From 39-52-133 sp041488395 (lineage in GTDB: Bacteria > Pseudomonadota > Gammaproteobacteria > Burkholderiales > Gallionellaceae), in the NCBI GenBank assembly GCA_041488395.1, contig JBGPPE010000054.1, forward strand, positions 1 to 17,024: 17,024 bases of DNA, read 5' to 3'. Within the stretch, counting starts at the first letter, position 1. Each line of letters begins with the position of its first letter. The notes under the pieces were generated by a model that saw only the letters and a list, made by a program, of their open reading frames with translations, searched no databases and was not told where the DNA came from. Shown piece after piece: positions 6,794 to 14,600 of the stretch. Position numbers and translations under genes: made by a program.

Positions 6794-9058
6794 TTACTTG
6801 GTTTGAAACACAAACACACCATCCCAGTCAGGTCCGGGCGGGTTGTTGCGGAAATAGGCCACGCGTTCGGCATAGACTGCATACAGCCTGGTCTCGGGCG
6901 ACATGCGCTGCAGGTTGAACAGATCCAGCTCAGCCTTGTCCCATTCCTGCTTCCGATAAGCCCGCAACACCTGGTGAAAAATTTTCAATTCATCCAGCGC
7001 CTCCTGCCCTACCTGTCCGTGCAAACCGAGGGGCTCAAAAATCTTGATCGGGTGATCTTTGCCTTTCACCCGCACCAGATCCAGTTCGCGATAGACAAAG
7101 TCGGCCACTGCCTCTTTGGTGTTCTCGCCGACAATAATGCCGACGCCATACTGCTTGGTAATGCCTTCCAGCCGCGACGCCAGGTTCACTGCATCGCCCA
7201 TCACGGTATAGGCCACGCGCACCTCGGAACCCATGTTGCCGACACTGACGCGGCCGCTATTAATACCCACGCCTACATGTATTTCCGGCCAGCCGCGCTC
7301 CCTGAAATGGGGCTGCAATGCCTGCAGGGTTTGCTGCATCTCGATTCCGGCCAGGATGGCATGGCGCGCATGCCGGGTATCCGGCAGCGGCGCGCCCCAG
7401 AACGCCATAATACAGTCGCCCATATATTTATCAATCGTTCCGCGGTGTTTGTATACCACGCGCGAAAGCGGGGTGAGGAACTCATTCATCAACTGCGTCA
7501 GTTCTTGCGGCTCCAGCCCCTCCGAGATCGTGGTAAAGCCGCGCACATCCGAAAACAGTATGGACATTTCGCGGCTGTCACCCGCCATCGAGACCTGTTC
7601 CGGATGCTCGCTCATTTCATCCACCAGCTCGCTCGGCACATATTGCCCGAACAGGCTGGTAATCTGGCGCTTGGTGCGTGCCTCAACAAAGTAGCCGTAC
7701 GACATGTCCACTGCAAACAGTGCCAGTATCATCAGCAGACTACCAGCCAGTGGCATGGCCAGATTGGCATATTGCCACAGCAGCACATTGCCCAGCACCG
7801 TGCACAGCAGAACGGTCAGCGTTACCACCGTTGCCCTGACCGGGCTTAGCAAGGGCAGCACCAGACTCAGCGCAACTCCCGTCAGCAACAGCAGCAGCAC
7901 CTCGGCACCCAGCACGTATGGCGGACGTTGGCGCAGGTTCTGGTCGAGTATCCCGCTGATCATGTTGGCGTGGATTTCCACCCCCGGATAGACCTCGGAA
8001 ACTGGCGTAGCACGCATATCCAGCAAGCCTGGCGCCGAGGTTCCGATCAGCACAATCCTGTTTTTCAGCTGCTCGGGCTGCACCCTGTCATGCAGGACAT
8101 CAGCCAGGGACAGGTAGCGGTAACTGCCCTGCGGCCCGCGGAATGGAATCAGCGTGCTCACGTCCTGATCCACCGGAATGCGCAAACTTCCCTGCGGCAA
8201 GTTCAGCTCCAGCCACTCCAGCCCTGCATAATTCTTGCTTCCCGGTTTCTCATTGCCACCTGCCTTATCACTGCCTGATGCGCCTGCATAACCGGGCAAT
8301 AACGGTGGCGAGCCGAGCAGAGCACGCACGACTGCCAGAGACAGCGCTTCGTAATATGCCCCGTTATATTCAACCACCATGGGCACGCGCCGCACCCTGC
8401 CATCCGGCTCGATTATCGGGTTGAAATGTCCGCCACTCAGCGCATTCTTTTGCAGTTCCGGCAAGTTGGCACCATAACTGTCCCATTTCAGGAAACCAAT
8501 TGGCTTGCCACGGAAAGTGCCCGCTTGAAACACCGGTGGCGGCAACTCGCCGGAAGCACTCTTGGCCGCGCCATTGGCATTGCTCAGGTAATAACCCAGT
8601 ACCACATTGCGATTCCTGATTTTTTGCGCAAACAGGTTGTCGTATTCCAGCTGCGGCGTGATCTGCGTGAGCGCAGTCTGGAACTGCGGCACATTCCTCA
8701 GCTGGTTGCGCCCCAATTCCTGCAGGGTTTTCAGGCCGGAGCTGTCATCTTTTTCGGCAAACACGATATCGAAGCCGACCACGGCTATCGCGTATTTGTC
8801 GAACAGCTTGTCCATCAGCACAGCGAGTTTGTCCCGGCTCCACGGCCAGCGCCCCTCTTCCTGCAGGCTTTTTTCGTCGATGTCGAGAATGACGATGCGC
8901 TCATCCAGCGTTTGCGGCATGGCCAGGCGCAAGCGCAAGTCGTAAAGCTGCGCATCCAGGGTCTGGATGAAACCGATTTGATAAAATTTGGCGGCGTTTC
9001 CCAGAAACACAAGAACCAGCGCCAGACAGAGACCGATAAGAAGTGCGTGTTTTTTCAC
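6794..9058 (-). CDS. CHASE2 receptor class III adenylate cyclase
   Basis: A membrane receptor of 754 residues that makes cAMP from ATP in response to an extracytoplasmic signal. An N-terminal anchor (about 4-20) leads into a CHASE2 sensor (about 30-370, with GRWPWSRDKL and VGFDIVFAE). Three membrane helices follow (about 380-460), then a cyclase domain (about 495-690). The domain holds both metal aspartates (FSDVRGF D504; GDCIMAFWG D548), the adenine-selecting Lys in IDKYMGD (K544) with Thr618 at the partner position, and transition-state Asn625 and Arg629. This pattern favours ATP over GTP. The frame extends upstream to a TTG at 9169 inside the FHA gene. GTG at 9058 is preferred because AAGGA is 8 bases upstream, while the ATG at 9064 is almost on top of that site. 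A low-complexity Gly/Lys/Ser loop interrupts CHASE2 near residues 255-275. The C-terminal 60 residues look helical. Confidence 0.92.
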   Translation of the reverse strand: MKKHALLIGLCLALVLVFLGNAAKFYQIGFIQTLDAQLYDLRLRLAMPQTLDERIVILDIDEKSLQEEGRWPWSRDKLAVLMDKLFDKYAIAVVGFDIVFAEKDDSSGLKTLQELGRNQLRNVPQFQTALTQITPQLEYDNLFAQKIRNRNVVLGYYLSNANGAAKSASGELPPPVFQAGTFRGKPIGFLKWDSYGANLPELQKNALSGGHFNPIIEPDGRVRRVPMVVEYNGAYYEALSLAVVRALLGSPPLLPGYAGASGSDKAGGNEKPGSKNYAGLEWLELNLPQGSLRIPVDQDVSTLIPFRGPQGSYRYLSLADVLHDRVQPEQLKNRIVLIGTSAPGLLDMRATPVSEVYPGVEIHANMISGILDQNLRQRPPYVLGAEVLLLLLTGVALSLVLPLLSPVRATVVTLTVLLCTVLGNVLLWQYANLAMPLAGSLLMILALFAVDMSYGYFVEARTKRQITSLFGQYVPSELVDEMSEHPEQVSMAGDSREMSILFSDVRGFTTISEGLEPQELTQLMNEFLTPLSRVVYKHRGTIDKYMGDCIMAFWGAPLPDTRHARHAILAGIEMQQTLQALQPHFRERGWPEIHVGVGINSGRVSVGNMGSEVRVAYTVMGDAVNLASRLEGITKQYGVGIIVGENTKEAVADFVYRELDLVRVKGKDHPIKIFEPLGLHGQVGQEALDELKIFHQVLRAYRKQEWDKAELDLFNLQRMSPETRLYAVYAERVAYFRNNPPGPDWDGVFVFQTK

Positions 9059-9090
9059 CAGCATCTTCCTTGCATGAACGGCTGGGTTAA

Positions 9091-9114
9091 AGCTGCGCAA
9101 GCGTCTGCGCAGCT
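9091..9114 (-). other. 9-bp perfect hairpin between FHA and cyclase genes
   Basis: The arms AGCTGCGCA (9091-9099) and TGCGCAGCT (9106-9114) are perfect inverted repeats around a 6-base loop. On the minus strand the stem is followed only by TTAACCC, so it is a poor rho-independent terminator. It sits between the FHA stop (9126) and the cyclase start (9058). It could be a processing or stabilising element that sets cyclase expression lower than that of the upstream genes. Confidence 0.5.
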
Positions 9115-9125
9115 CTCCCAGCAAA

Positions 9126-9881
9126 TCAGGACTTGAAATAAAACTCCATCTTGACGCCTGCCAGCTCAATGATATCGTGGTCGTTCAGCTGCCTTGGGTG
9201 CTCACCCAGTGACTCGCCATTGACCACCGGATAGCTGGTGCCTTCGACATGGGTAATAAAGAAACCATGCGGGCGACGCGCAAGAACTGCAACCTGCACG
9301 CCCGGCTTGCCCAGGGTGGTGAGGTTCTTGACCAGCTCCAGTTCTTTGCCGGAGTTGGGGCCATTCAGAATTTGCACCACCGCCGCCTGACCGGCAGCCT
9401 TGTCTGTCGCAGCCGGTGAGCCGGTTGAATCGAACTTCCCTGTTGCATCGGTCTGCGCGGCACGAATCACAGACTGGATGCCAACCTGGGTATTGGTGAT
9501 GCCGCCGATATCGGGTTTGGCGGCAGCCTGCTTCACCGGTGCGCGCAAAACCATGGTGCGCTCAAAATCGGCCGCAGTGGTCTGTGTCGGCTGGTCGTTC
9601 AAATACTTCAGCTTGTATTTGCCGATTTCAACCACATCGTTGTTCTGCAGGAAGTGTTTCTTGGTCGCAATGCCGTTGACCGTCACACCGTTGGTGCTGT
9701 CGAGGTCCTCCAGAAACGAGTCGTTCTGGATGGTTACGATCGCTGCGTGCTCACCACTCACGGCCAGGTTATCAATCACGATATCATTGTGCGCCTTGCG
9801 CCCTATCGTCATGCGCTCCTTGTTCAGCGCATATTCCTGCAGCACCACGCCGTCCATGCTGAGTATAAGTTTTGCCGGCAT
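9126..9881 (-). CDS. FHA domain protein with GarA-like phosphorylation motif
   Basis: A 251-residue soluble phosphothreonine-binding adaptor. Residues about 5-97 form an FHA domain with all key positions: TIGRKAHNDIVI (G27, R28), LAVSGEHA (S42, H45), LDSTNGVTVNG (N64, G65, N69). A Thr/Ala-rich linker (about 98-165) carries ERTMVLRAP at 107-115, which resembles the ETTSVFRAD phosphorylation motif of GarA/OdhI. Residues about 166-251 look like a second FHA fold (SLGEHPRQLNDHDIIELAG) without the GR and SxxH residues, so it probably does not bind phosphothreonine. The gene lies 17 bases after a PP2C phosphatase and downstream of a Ser/Thr kinase, so it is the likely reader of that kinase's marks. 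CGGAG nine bases before the ATG supports this start. Partner proteins are unknown. Confidence 0.92.
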   Translation of the reverse strand: MPAKLILSMDGVVLQEYALNKERMTIGRKAHNDIVIDNLAVSGEHAAIVTIQNDSFLEDLDSTNGVTVNGIATKKHFLQNNDVVEIGKYKLKYLNDQPTQTTAADFERTMVLRAPVKQAAAKPDIGGITNTQVGIQSVIRAAQTDATGKFDSTGSPAATDKAAGQAAVVQILNGPNSGKELELVKNLTTLGKPGVQVAVLARRPHGFFITHVEGTSYPVVNGESLGEHPRQLNDHDIIELAGVKMEFYFKS

Positions 9882-9898
9882 ATCTTTAATCTCCGTAT

Positions 9899-10726
9899 TT
9901 AGCTCTTAAACCAAGACAGTAATTTTGCGAACAAACCTCGTTTCGCAGCAAACTCACCATTAATCTTCACCAGTATCACCGATACGTTATCGCGCCCGCC
10001 ATTGTCATTCGCCATCTGTATCAGCTGGGAAGCTGCCAGCGGCAAATTGGCCCGGAGCATTTGCACTGTACTGCCGATGTCGTCGTCCTCGACCATGTCA
10101 TTCAGGCCATCCGAGCACAGCAAATACACATCACCGAGGTGCACGTCATACACGTGCACCTCTGCCTCTACTTCGGCATCGATACCTACCGCACGCGTCA
10201 CCAGATTTTTGTTCTTGGAATTGCGCGCGTCCTCCTTGCTGATCATGCCGCTATCGATTTGCTCCTGCAGCAGCGAGTGATCGCGCGTAACGCTCTCAAA
10301 CGTATCACCGCGCAAGCGGTACATGCGTGAATCGCCTATATGGGCAACCGCCACGCGATTGTCATAAAACAGGCTGGAAACAATTGTGGTCCCCATCCCT
10401 GCATACTGCGGCTGGCTTTGCGCAGCATGATAGATCGAAGCATTGGCCTTTTGCACATTATCGCGCAGCAGCACCACGGCCATGTCCTCACCACTGGCCG
10501 TATCCTTGTCGTCAGGACGGACGCTGGCCAGGTAATGCTTGATTTCGGTGGTCACCACAGACACCGCGATGCCACTGGCAACCTCGCCGGCATTATAACC
10601 GCCCATGCCGTCTGCCAGCACGACCAGTCCGCATTCAGCATCGTAGGACACACTGTCCTCGTTGTGCGACCTCACCATGCCCGGATGTGTCAGGCTGACT
10701 ATTTCCAGCGCGTCTTGTATTTCCAT
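9899..10726 (-). CDS. PP2C-family Ser/Thr protein phosphatase (Stp1/PrpC type)
   Basis: A 275-residue metal-dependent phosphatase that removes phosphate from Ser/Thr. The metal-binding and core motifs of bacterial PP2C are all visible: VRSHNEDS (D24), LADGMGG (D39), GMGTTIV, AHIGDSRMYRLR, TRDHSLL, LLCSDGLND (D206) and GGRDNVSVILV (D246). The N-terminal SLTHPGMVRSHNEDS is the typical Stp1/PrpC opening. The last 17 residues (AAKRGLFAKLLSWFKS) are basic and hydrophobic and could lie on the inner membrane near the kinase. That reading is inference. It starts 6 bases after the kinase stop, a spacing typical of coupled kinase-phosphatase pairs, so it is the likely eraser for that kinase and for the FHA protein. 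Confidence 0.95.
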   Translation of the reverse strand: MEIQDALEIVSLTHPGMVRSHNEDSVSYDAECGLVVLADGMGGYNAGEVASGIAVSVVTTEIKHYLASVRPDDKDTASGEDMAVVLLRDNVQKANASIYHAAQSQPQYAGMGTTIVSSLFYDNRVAVAHIGDSRMYRLRGDTFESVTRDHSLLQEQIDSGMISKEDARNSKNKNLVTRAVGIDAEVEAEVHVYDVHLGDVYLLCSDGLNDMVEDDDIGSTVQMLRANLPLAASQLIQMANDNGGRDNVSVILVKINGEFAAKRGLFAKLLSWFKS

Positions 10727-10732
10727 AGATCC

Positions 10733-13282
10733 CTACCCTTGCAAGCTTGCCGCACATTGGCGGATTGCATCAGCCATTTCAGCACCAGTCTGGTAACGCT
10801 CGGTTACCTTCTTGGCCAAGGCCTTGTTGATTATCTTTACCACACAGGGTGGCAGGTCAGGCCGTATCGTCAATATATCCACGGGCGGCTCATTCGCTAT
10901 CCTGAACATCAGCTGCGCCATGGAGTCGCCGTTAAATGGCAGCTTACCACATGCCATCAAATACAGACTCACGCCCAGCGAGAACAGATCGGAGACCCCT
11001 TCAATTTTCGTTCCTGCCAGTTGCTCGGGCGACATATAGGATGGCGTGCCCAGCACCATGCCGGTTTTGGTCTTGGACGAGTCGGTAATGCGCGCAATGC
11101 CAAAGTCGGTCACCTTTACCATGTCTGTTGCCGGGTCATACATGATGTTGGCCGGCTTGATATCGCGGTGCACGACATTGAGGGAATGCGCATATCCGAG
11201 CGCATCGGCCACGCGCGCCACGATGCTCAGCACCTTGGGCAGCGGCAGCAGGTTATCCGGCTTGGTATAGGGTGCCAAGTCCTGCCCCTTGAGGAACTCC
11301 ATCGCGATATAGGCAAGATCATGTTCCTCGCCGGCATCATACATATTCACAATATTCGGATGGTTCAGGCGTCCGGCCGTTTCAGCTTCGCGGAAGAAGC
11401 GTGCCTTGACGTCTTCCAGCTCGTCCGGCTCAAACTCCTGCGACAAGGCCATGGTCTTGATGGCGACGACGCGGCCTATCTTGGGATCCTTGCCCAGGTA
11501 CACCACGCCCATAGCCCCCTTGCCCAGCTCCTTTTCGATTTCATAGCGCCCCAGCATGGGCTTGCTCACGCCCGCCCGGTCCAGCACCATGGTGCTGGCA
11601 TTGGTCTTGCCGGAGTTCCCCCCGAGGATGATGGTTTCCGACATCGCCCTGGACTGCACCAGGCGCTGCTCCAGATCGCGAAACTTGGGGTTGTACTCCG
11701 CCATGTACTTGAATACGGACTCAGCCTTGTTGAACTGGCGCTTGCGCTCGAAATCCAGGCCAAGGTTGTACAACACCTCCATCAGACTGTCGTCTAGCGC
11801 CACCTTGCGGAATTTGTCGAATGCAATATCCAGCTGCCCTTGCCCCTGGAACGCCAGCCCCAGCATACGGTTGCTTTCGGCAGAATCCGCATCTGATTTC
11901 AGCTTGCCCTTTTCGGTCAGGAAGAAATGCTTGCTGGTCAGCAGCAAGTGCCCAACCAGCAGCATGGTCGCCGGCAGCATCAGGGGCAGCCACATGGCTT
12001 GCGCCGTCATCAGCACAAAATGTGTTACCAGCAGTGCTGCAAATATTCCGCCAGTCAGCAGACCTCCAAGCAGCGCACTCAGGCGCGGCAATAACAAAAT
12101 CAGATACAGCGCAACCACTACGAATACACCAATCTGAGCCCAGGTGCTCCAGCTCGGCACGGTAAAGTAGTCCTGCTTGAGGATACTGGAAACCGAGTGT
12201 GCCAGTGTCAGCACTGGTGCCATGCTGGCCGAGATTGGCGTCACCATGGGCGCCCCTACGCCGGCGGCAGTCGCCCCGATCAGCACGATTTTGTCGCGGT
12301 ATTTTTCCGGCGGTATTTTTCCACTTAACACATCGTAAAAAGAATCCACCTGAAATGCCGGGCTGCCGCCGCGGTTCTTGTAGAAATAGGTGTGCATGCG
12401 CAACGACGCATCCGTCGCGATATTCAGGTTGCCCAGCTTGACCCCCTGCCCCATATTCACCTGGATATCCTGAACACCAAGATTCAGGCTTTTGGCCGCC
12501 AGCAGCAAGGGAAGAGATGGGTACAGCTGGTCGTAGTAAGCCACCACCAGTGGCTCGACGCGCACCGCACCATCCACATCGATCAGCGTGTTCAGGTGCC
12601 CGATCCCGGCAGCGCGATCACCCAGAAGCGGAATGGGATATTGCACCGAGGCTGCTGACAGCGGCAGCACCCCCGCCATTCCCAGCCCGGCCGGATCATT
12701 GATGTTGGTCAGGTTGTTTTTCTGCACATACGGCGGCAAGGGGCTATCTGGGCGCCCCTGCGGATCACCCAACTCAAAATACATGGCCAGCAATACATCG
12801 TTTGCCTTGGCCATGCTTTCGCTGAACTGCTGGTCGTTATTGAGATTCTGCACCGCTTCCAGCAGCAGACTGTCTACCGGGGAAAGTTCTCCCGGGTGTG
12901 CTGCAGAGGCATTATTGATCAGATCGGACTTGCCGAGCGCCGCGGCGATCTTGTTGATGTAGACCAGCCCCGGATCAACTTGCGCCTCGAAGAACAGGGC
13001 GGTATTGCCCACCACCTTGGCATGCCCTTGCGCCAGCAAATCCAGCATTTTGGCCTGTGTTGCCCGCGGCCAAGGCCAGCGGCCAAGATTGGCGATACTC
13101 TGATCGTCAATCGCAATCACGGCCACTTTATCACTGGGAGTTCGCGTCGATGCCAGCACACCCAGGTCATAAGCCTTGCGCTCCAGGCTTTGCATCAGGT
13201 CGCTATTTGCGCTAAACAGGAAAAATAACGCGACCAGCAGACCGACCAGCCAGTCCGCTTTCCAGAGCGACATTTTTTTCAT
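10733..13282 (-). CDS. CHASE2 receptor Ser/Thr protein kinase
   Basis: An 849-residue membrane kinase. After an anchor helix (about 10-27) comes a CHASE2 sensor (about 35-370, with GRWPWPRATQ, DVDGAVRVEPLVV and DKIVLIGATAAG). Three membrane helices (about 380-455) and a TPR-like helical region (about 470-545, AFDKFRKVALDD and NKAESVFKYMAEYNP) follow. A Hanks-type kinase domain (about 580-847) completes the chain. Kinase motifs are intact: glycine loop GKGAMGVVY, VAIK (K609), HRDIKPAN (D707), DFG (D726) and GTPSYMSPEQ, with an activation loop rich in Ser/Thr. The domain order is the reverse of PknB, which has its kinase at the N-terminus. A short ASTMVLDRAG segment just before the kinase echoes a motif in the FHA protein. 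ATG at 13282 is chosen over GTG at 13291, but neither has a strong ribosome site. It is the first gene of the cassette, ahead of the phosphatase. Confidence 0.93.
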   Translation of the reverse strand: MKKMSLWKADWLVGLLVALFFLFSANSDLMQSLERKAYDLGVLASTRTPSDKVAVIAIDDQSIANLGRWPWPRATQAKMLDLLAQGHAKVVGNTALFFEAQVDPGLVYINKIAAALGKSDLINNASAAHPGELSPVDSLLLEAVQNLNNDQQFSESMAKANDVLLAMYFELGDPQGRPDSPLPPYVQKNNLTNINDPAGLGMAGVLPLSAASVQYPIPLLGDRAAGIGHLNTLIDVDGAVRVEPLVVAYYDQLYPSLPLLLAAKSLNLGVQDIQVNMGQGVKLGNLNIATDASLRMHTYFYKNRGGSPAFQVDSFYDVLSGKIPPEKYRDKIVLIGATAAGVGAPMVTPISASMAPVLTLAHSVSSILKQDYFTVPSWSTWAQIGVFVVVALYLILLLPRLSALLGGLLTGGIFAALLVTHFVLMTAQAMWLPLMLPATMLLVGHLLLTSKHFFLTEKGKLKSDADSAESNRMLGLAFQGQGQLDIAFDKFRKVALDDSLMEVLYNLGLDFERKRQFNKAESVFKYMAEYNPKFRDLEQRLVQSRAMSETIILGGNSGKTNASTMVLDRAGVSKPMLGRYEIEKELGKGAMGVVYLGKDPKIGRVVAIKTMALSQEFEPDELEDVKARFFREAETAGRLNHPNIVNMYDAGEEHDLAYIAMEFLKGQDLAPYTKPDNLLPLPKVLSIVARVADALGYAHSLNVVHRDIKPANIMYDPATDMVKVTDFGIARITDSSKTKTGMVLGTPSYMSPEQLAGTKIEGVSDLFSLGVSLYLMACGKLPFNGDSMAQLMFRIANEPPVDILTIRPDLPPCVVKIINKALAKKVTERYQTGAEMADAIRQCAASLQG

Positions 13283-13363
13283 GTTTGCCACGTTTGAGTA
13301 TTCTTATCTTCTATTTTTAGTCGGCTTACGGGCGAATACTAAAACATTTTTCAACAGCAAGCC

Positions 13364-13399
13364 ATAACTCGCTTTATTTATTACAAATTATCGAGTTAT
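13364..13399. repeat. Inverted repeat upstream of the kinase cassette
   Basis: The 8-bp arms ATAACTCG (13364-13371) and CGAGTTAT (13392-13399) are perfect inverted repeats separated by 20 AT-rich bases. They lie in the 132-base gap between usp and the kinase gene, which must hold the cassette's promoter or readthrough control. No clear -35/-10 pair is visible. The arms are 28 bases apart centre to centre, which could suit a dimeric regulator, or a long-loop hairpin after usp with no adjacent T-run. Confidence 0.35.
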
Positions 13400-13414
13400 T
13401 GCATCCAGTTACGC

Positions 13415-13840
13415 CTACTTGACCAGCACTACCGGCATCGCCGCGAGATGCACCACTTTGCCGGCGACCGAGCCCAGCAGGAGGGTGGACAGCTTGCCCT
13501 GACCCTGCGCTCCAATGACGATCTGGTCAACTTGCTGCTCCTGTGCATACTGCACGATAGCCTCGGCCGGCGTTCCCACACTGACATGATAGGCATACGC
13601 CAGCCCGGCTGCATCCAGCTTTGCGCGGGCCGCTGACAGGGCTTCCATGCCCTGCTCACGGTAATAGTCATTGATGGTTTCCTGGCTGATAAACATCTTC
13701 ACATTGCCCGAAGCCAGCTTCCATTGCACATTCAGCAGAAATAGCTGCGGCGCTTCTTTCAGCCAGGCCTTGCTGGCGATGACATGCTCAACCGCGCGGT
13801 TTGCCCCGGCGGAACCATCAACAGGTATCAATATTTTCAT
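13415..13840 (-). CDS. Universal stress protein, ATP-binding UspA type
   Basis: A 141-residue soluble Usp domain protein. It starts MKILIPVDGS with the conserved Asp8 and ends with IGAQGQGKLSTLLLGS. That is the G-2x-G-9x-G-S nucleotide-binding motif (G110, G113, G123, S124), so it belongs to the ATP-binding subclass rather than the non-binding UspA subclass. The frame is open 22 codons further upstream, into the terC end. The ATG at 13840 is chosen because AAGGA lies 7-8 bases before it and the domain begins exactly there. It follows terC by 16 bases and is the last gene of the sucCD operon. Its substrate and stress are unknown. Confidence 0.93.
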   Translation of the reverse strand: MKILIPVDGSAGANRAVEHVIASKAWLKEAPQLFLLNVQWKLASGNVKMFISQETINDYYREQGMEALSAARAKLDAAGLAYAYHVSVGTPAEAIVQYAQEQQVDQIVIGAQGQGKLSTLLLGSVAGKVVHLAAMPVVLVK

Positions 13841-13856
13841 CTTGTTATCCTTGAGA

Positions 13857-14600
13857 TCAATGTGTATCGGTTGTATGGGCTGACACCTTCTCATCCACCA
13901 GATCAACCACCTCAGCCGCTACTGCACGGCGTGCAGCCAGCCATTTACCGGTCACCACCACCAGCACCGCACCCATGGCGGGCACCAGCCAGTGCAGCCA
14001 GTGCGGCAACGTCTCGGTCCATGCTTTTACCAGCATATCGGTCAGCAGCATCTCGCCCGCAACAAATCCCAACAGCGCGCCTCCCAGCACGATAATGACC
14101 GGGAAACGATCCATCAGCTTGAGGATGATCTGGCTGCTCCACACGATCATCGGGATGCTGATCAGCAAGCCAAACACCAGCAGGCCGAAATGTCCCTTGG
14201 CCGCTGCCGCCACGCCGATCACGTTATCCAGGCTCATGACAAAATCCGCCACGATAATGGTTTTTACCGCCCCCCACAGATGGGTGTCAGCCTTAATATG
14301 GCCCCCCTCATCTTCATCTTCCGGCAATAACAGCTTGACGCCAATCCACAGCAACAGCGCCGCGCCGACTATCTTGATATACGGCAAGGTGAGCAAACCA
14401 ACCGCAAAAAAGGTCAGCACGACGCGTAGCGAGACCGCGCCAGCCACCCCGAACAGCACCCCCTTGCGGCGCTGCTCGGGTGGCAAGTTGCGGCATGCCA
14501 GCGCAATGACCACAGCGTTATCCCCGCTCAGCAGCACGTCGATAGCAATAATTTGCAGTACGGAAATCCAGAACTGCGGTGTAACCAACATCTCAAGCAT
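13857..14600 (-). CDS. TerC/YjbE-family integral membrane protein
   Basis: A 247-residue inner-membrane protein with about seven hydrophobic segments. It carries the two conserved motifs of the TerC superfamily, LLSGDNAVVIAL (D27, N28) and DFVMSLDNVIGVAA (D125, N126), which probably coordinate a divalent metal. The acidic loop PEDEDEGG (about 93-100) should be cytoplasmic. Length and layout fit the shorter YjbE-like branch. Members of the superfamily have been linked to manganese export and to metal loading of exported proteins, so a metal-ion role is likely but unproven for this one. ATG at 14600 shares its A with the TGA of sucD (TGATG), indicating translational coupling, and AAAGGGA lies about 8 bases upstream. 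A TTG one codon earlier is ignored. No yybP-ykoY-type manganese riboswitch precedes it. Confidence 0.92.
   Translation of the reverse strand: MLEMLVTPQFWISVLQIIAIDVLLSGDNAVVIALACRNLPPEQRRKGVLFGVAGAVSLRVVLTFFAVGLLTLPYIKIVGAALLLWIGVKLLLPEDEDEGGHIKADTHLWGAVKTIIVADFVMSLDNVIGVAAAAKGHFGLLVFGLLISIPMIVWSSQIILKLMDRFPVIIVLGGALLGFVAGEMLLTDMLVKAWTETLPHWLHWLVPAMGAVLVVVTGKWLAARRAVAAEVVDLVDEKVSAHTTDTH

Noticed and set aside
10340..11797. A 485-codon plus-strand open frame across the phosphatase and kinase genes
   Set aside because: It spans two well-supported minus-strand genes and their junction and encodes no recognisable motif.
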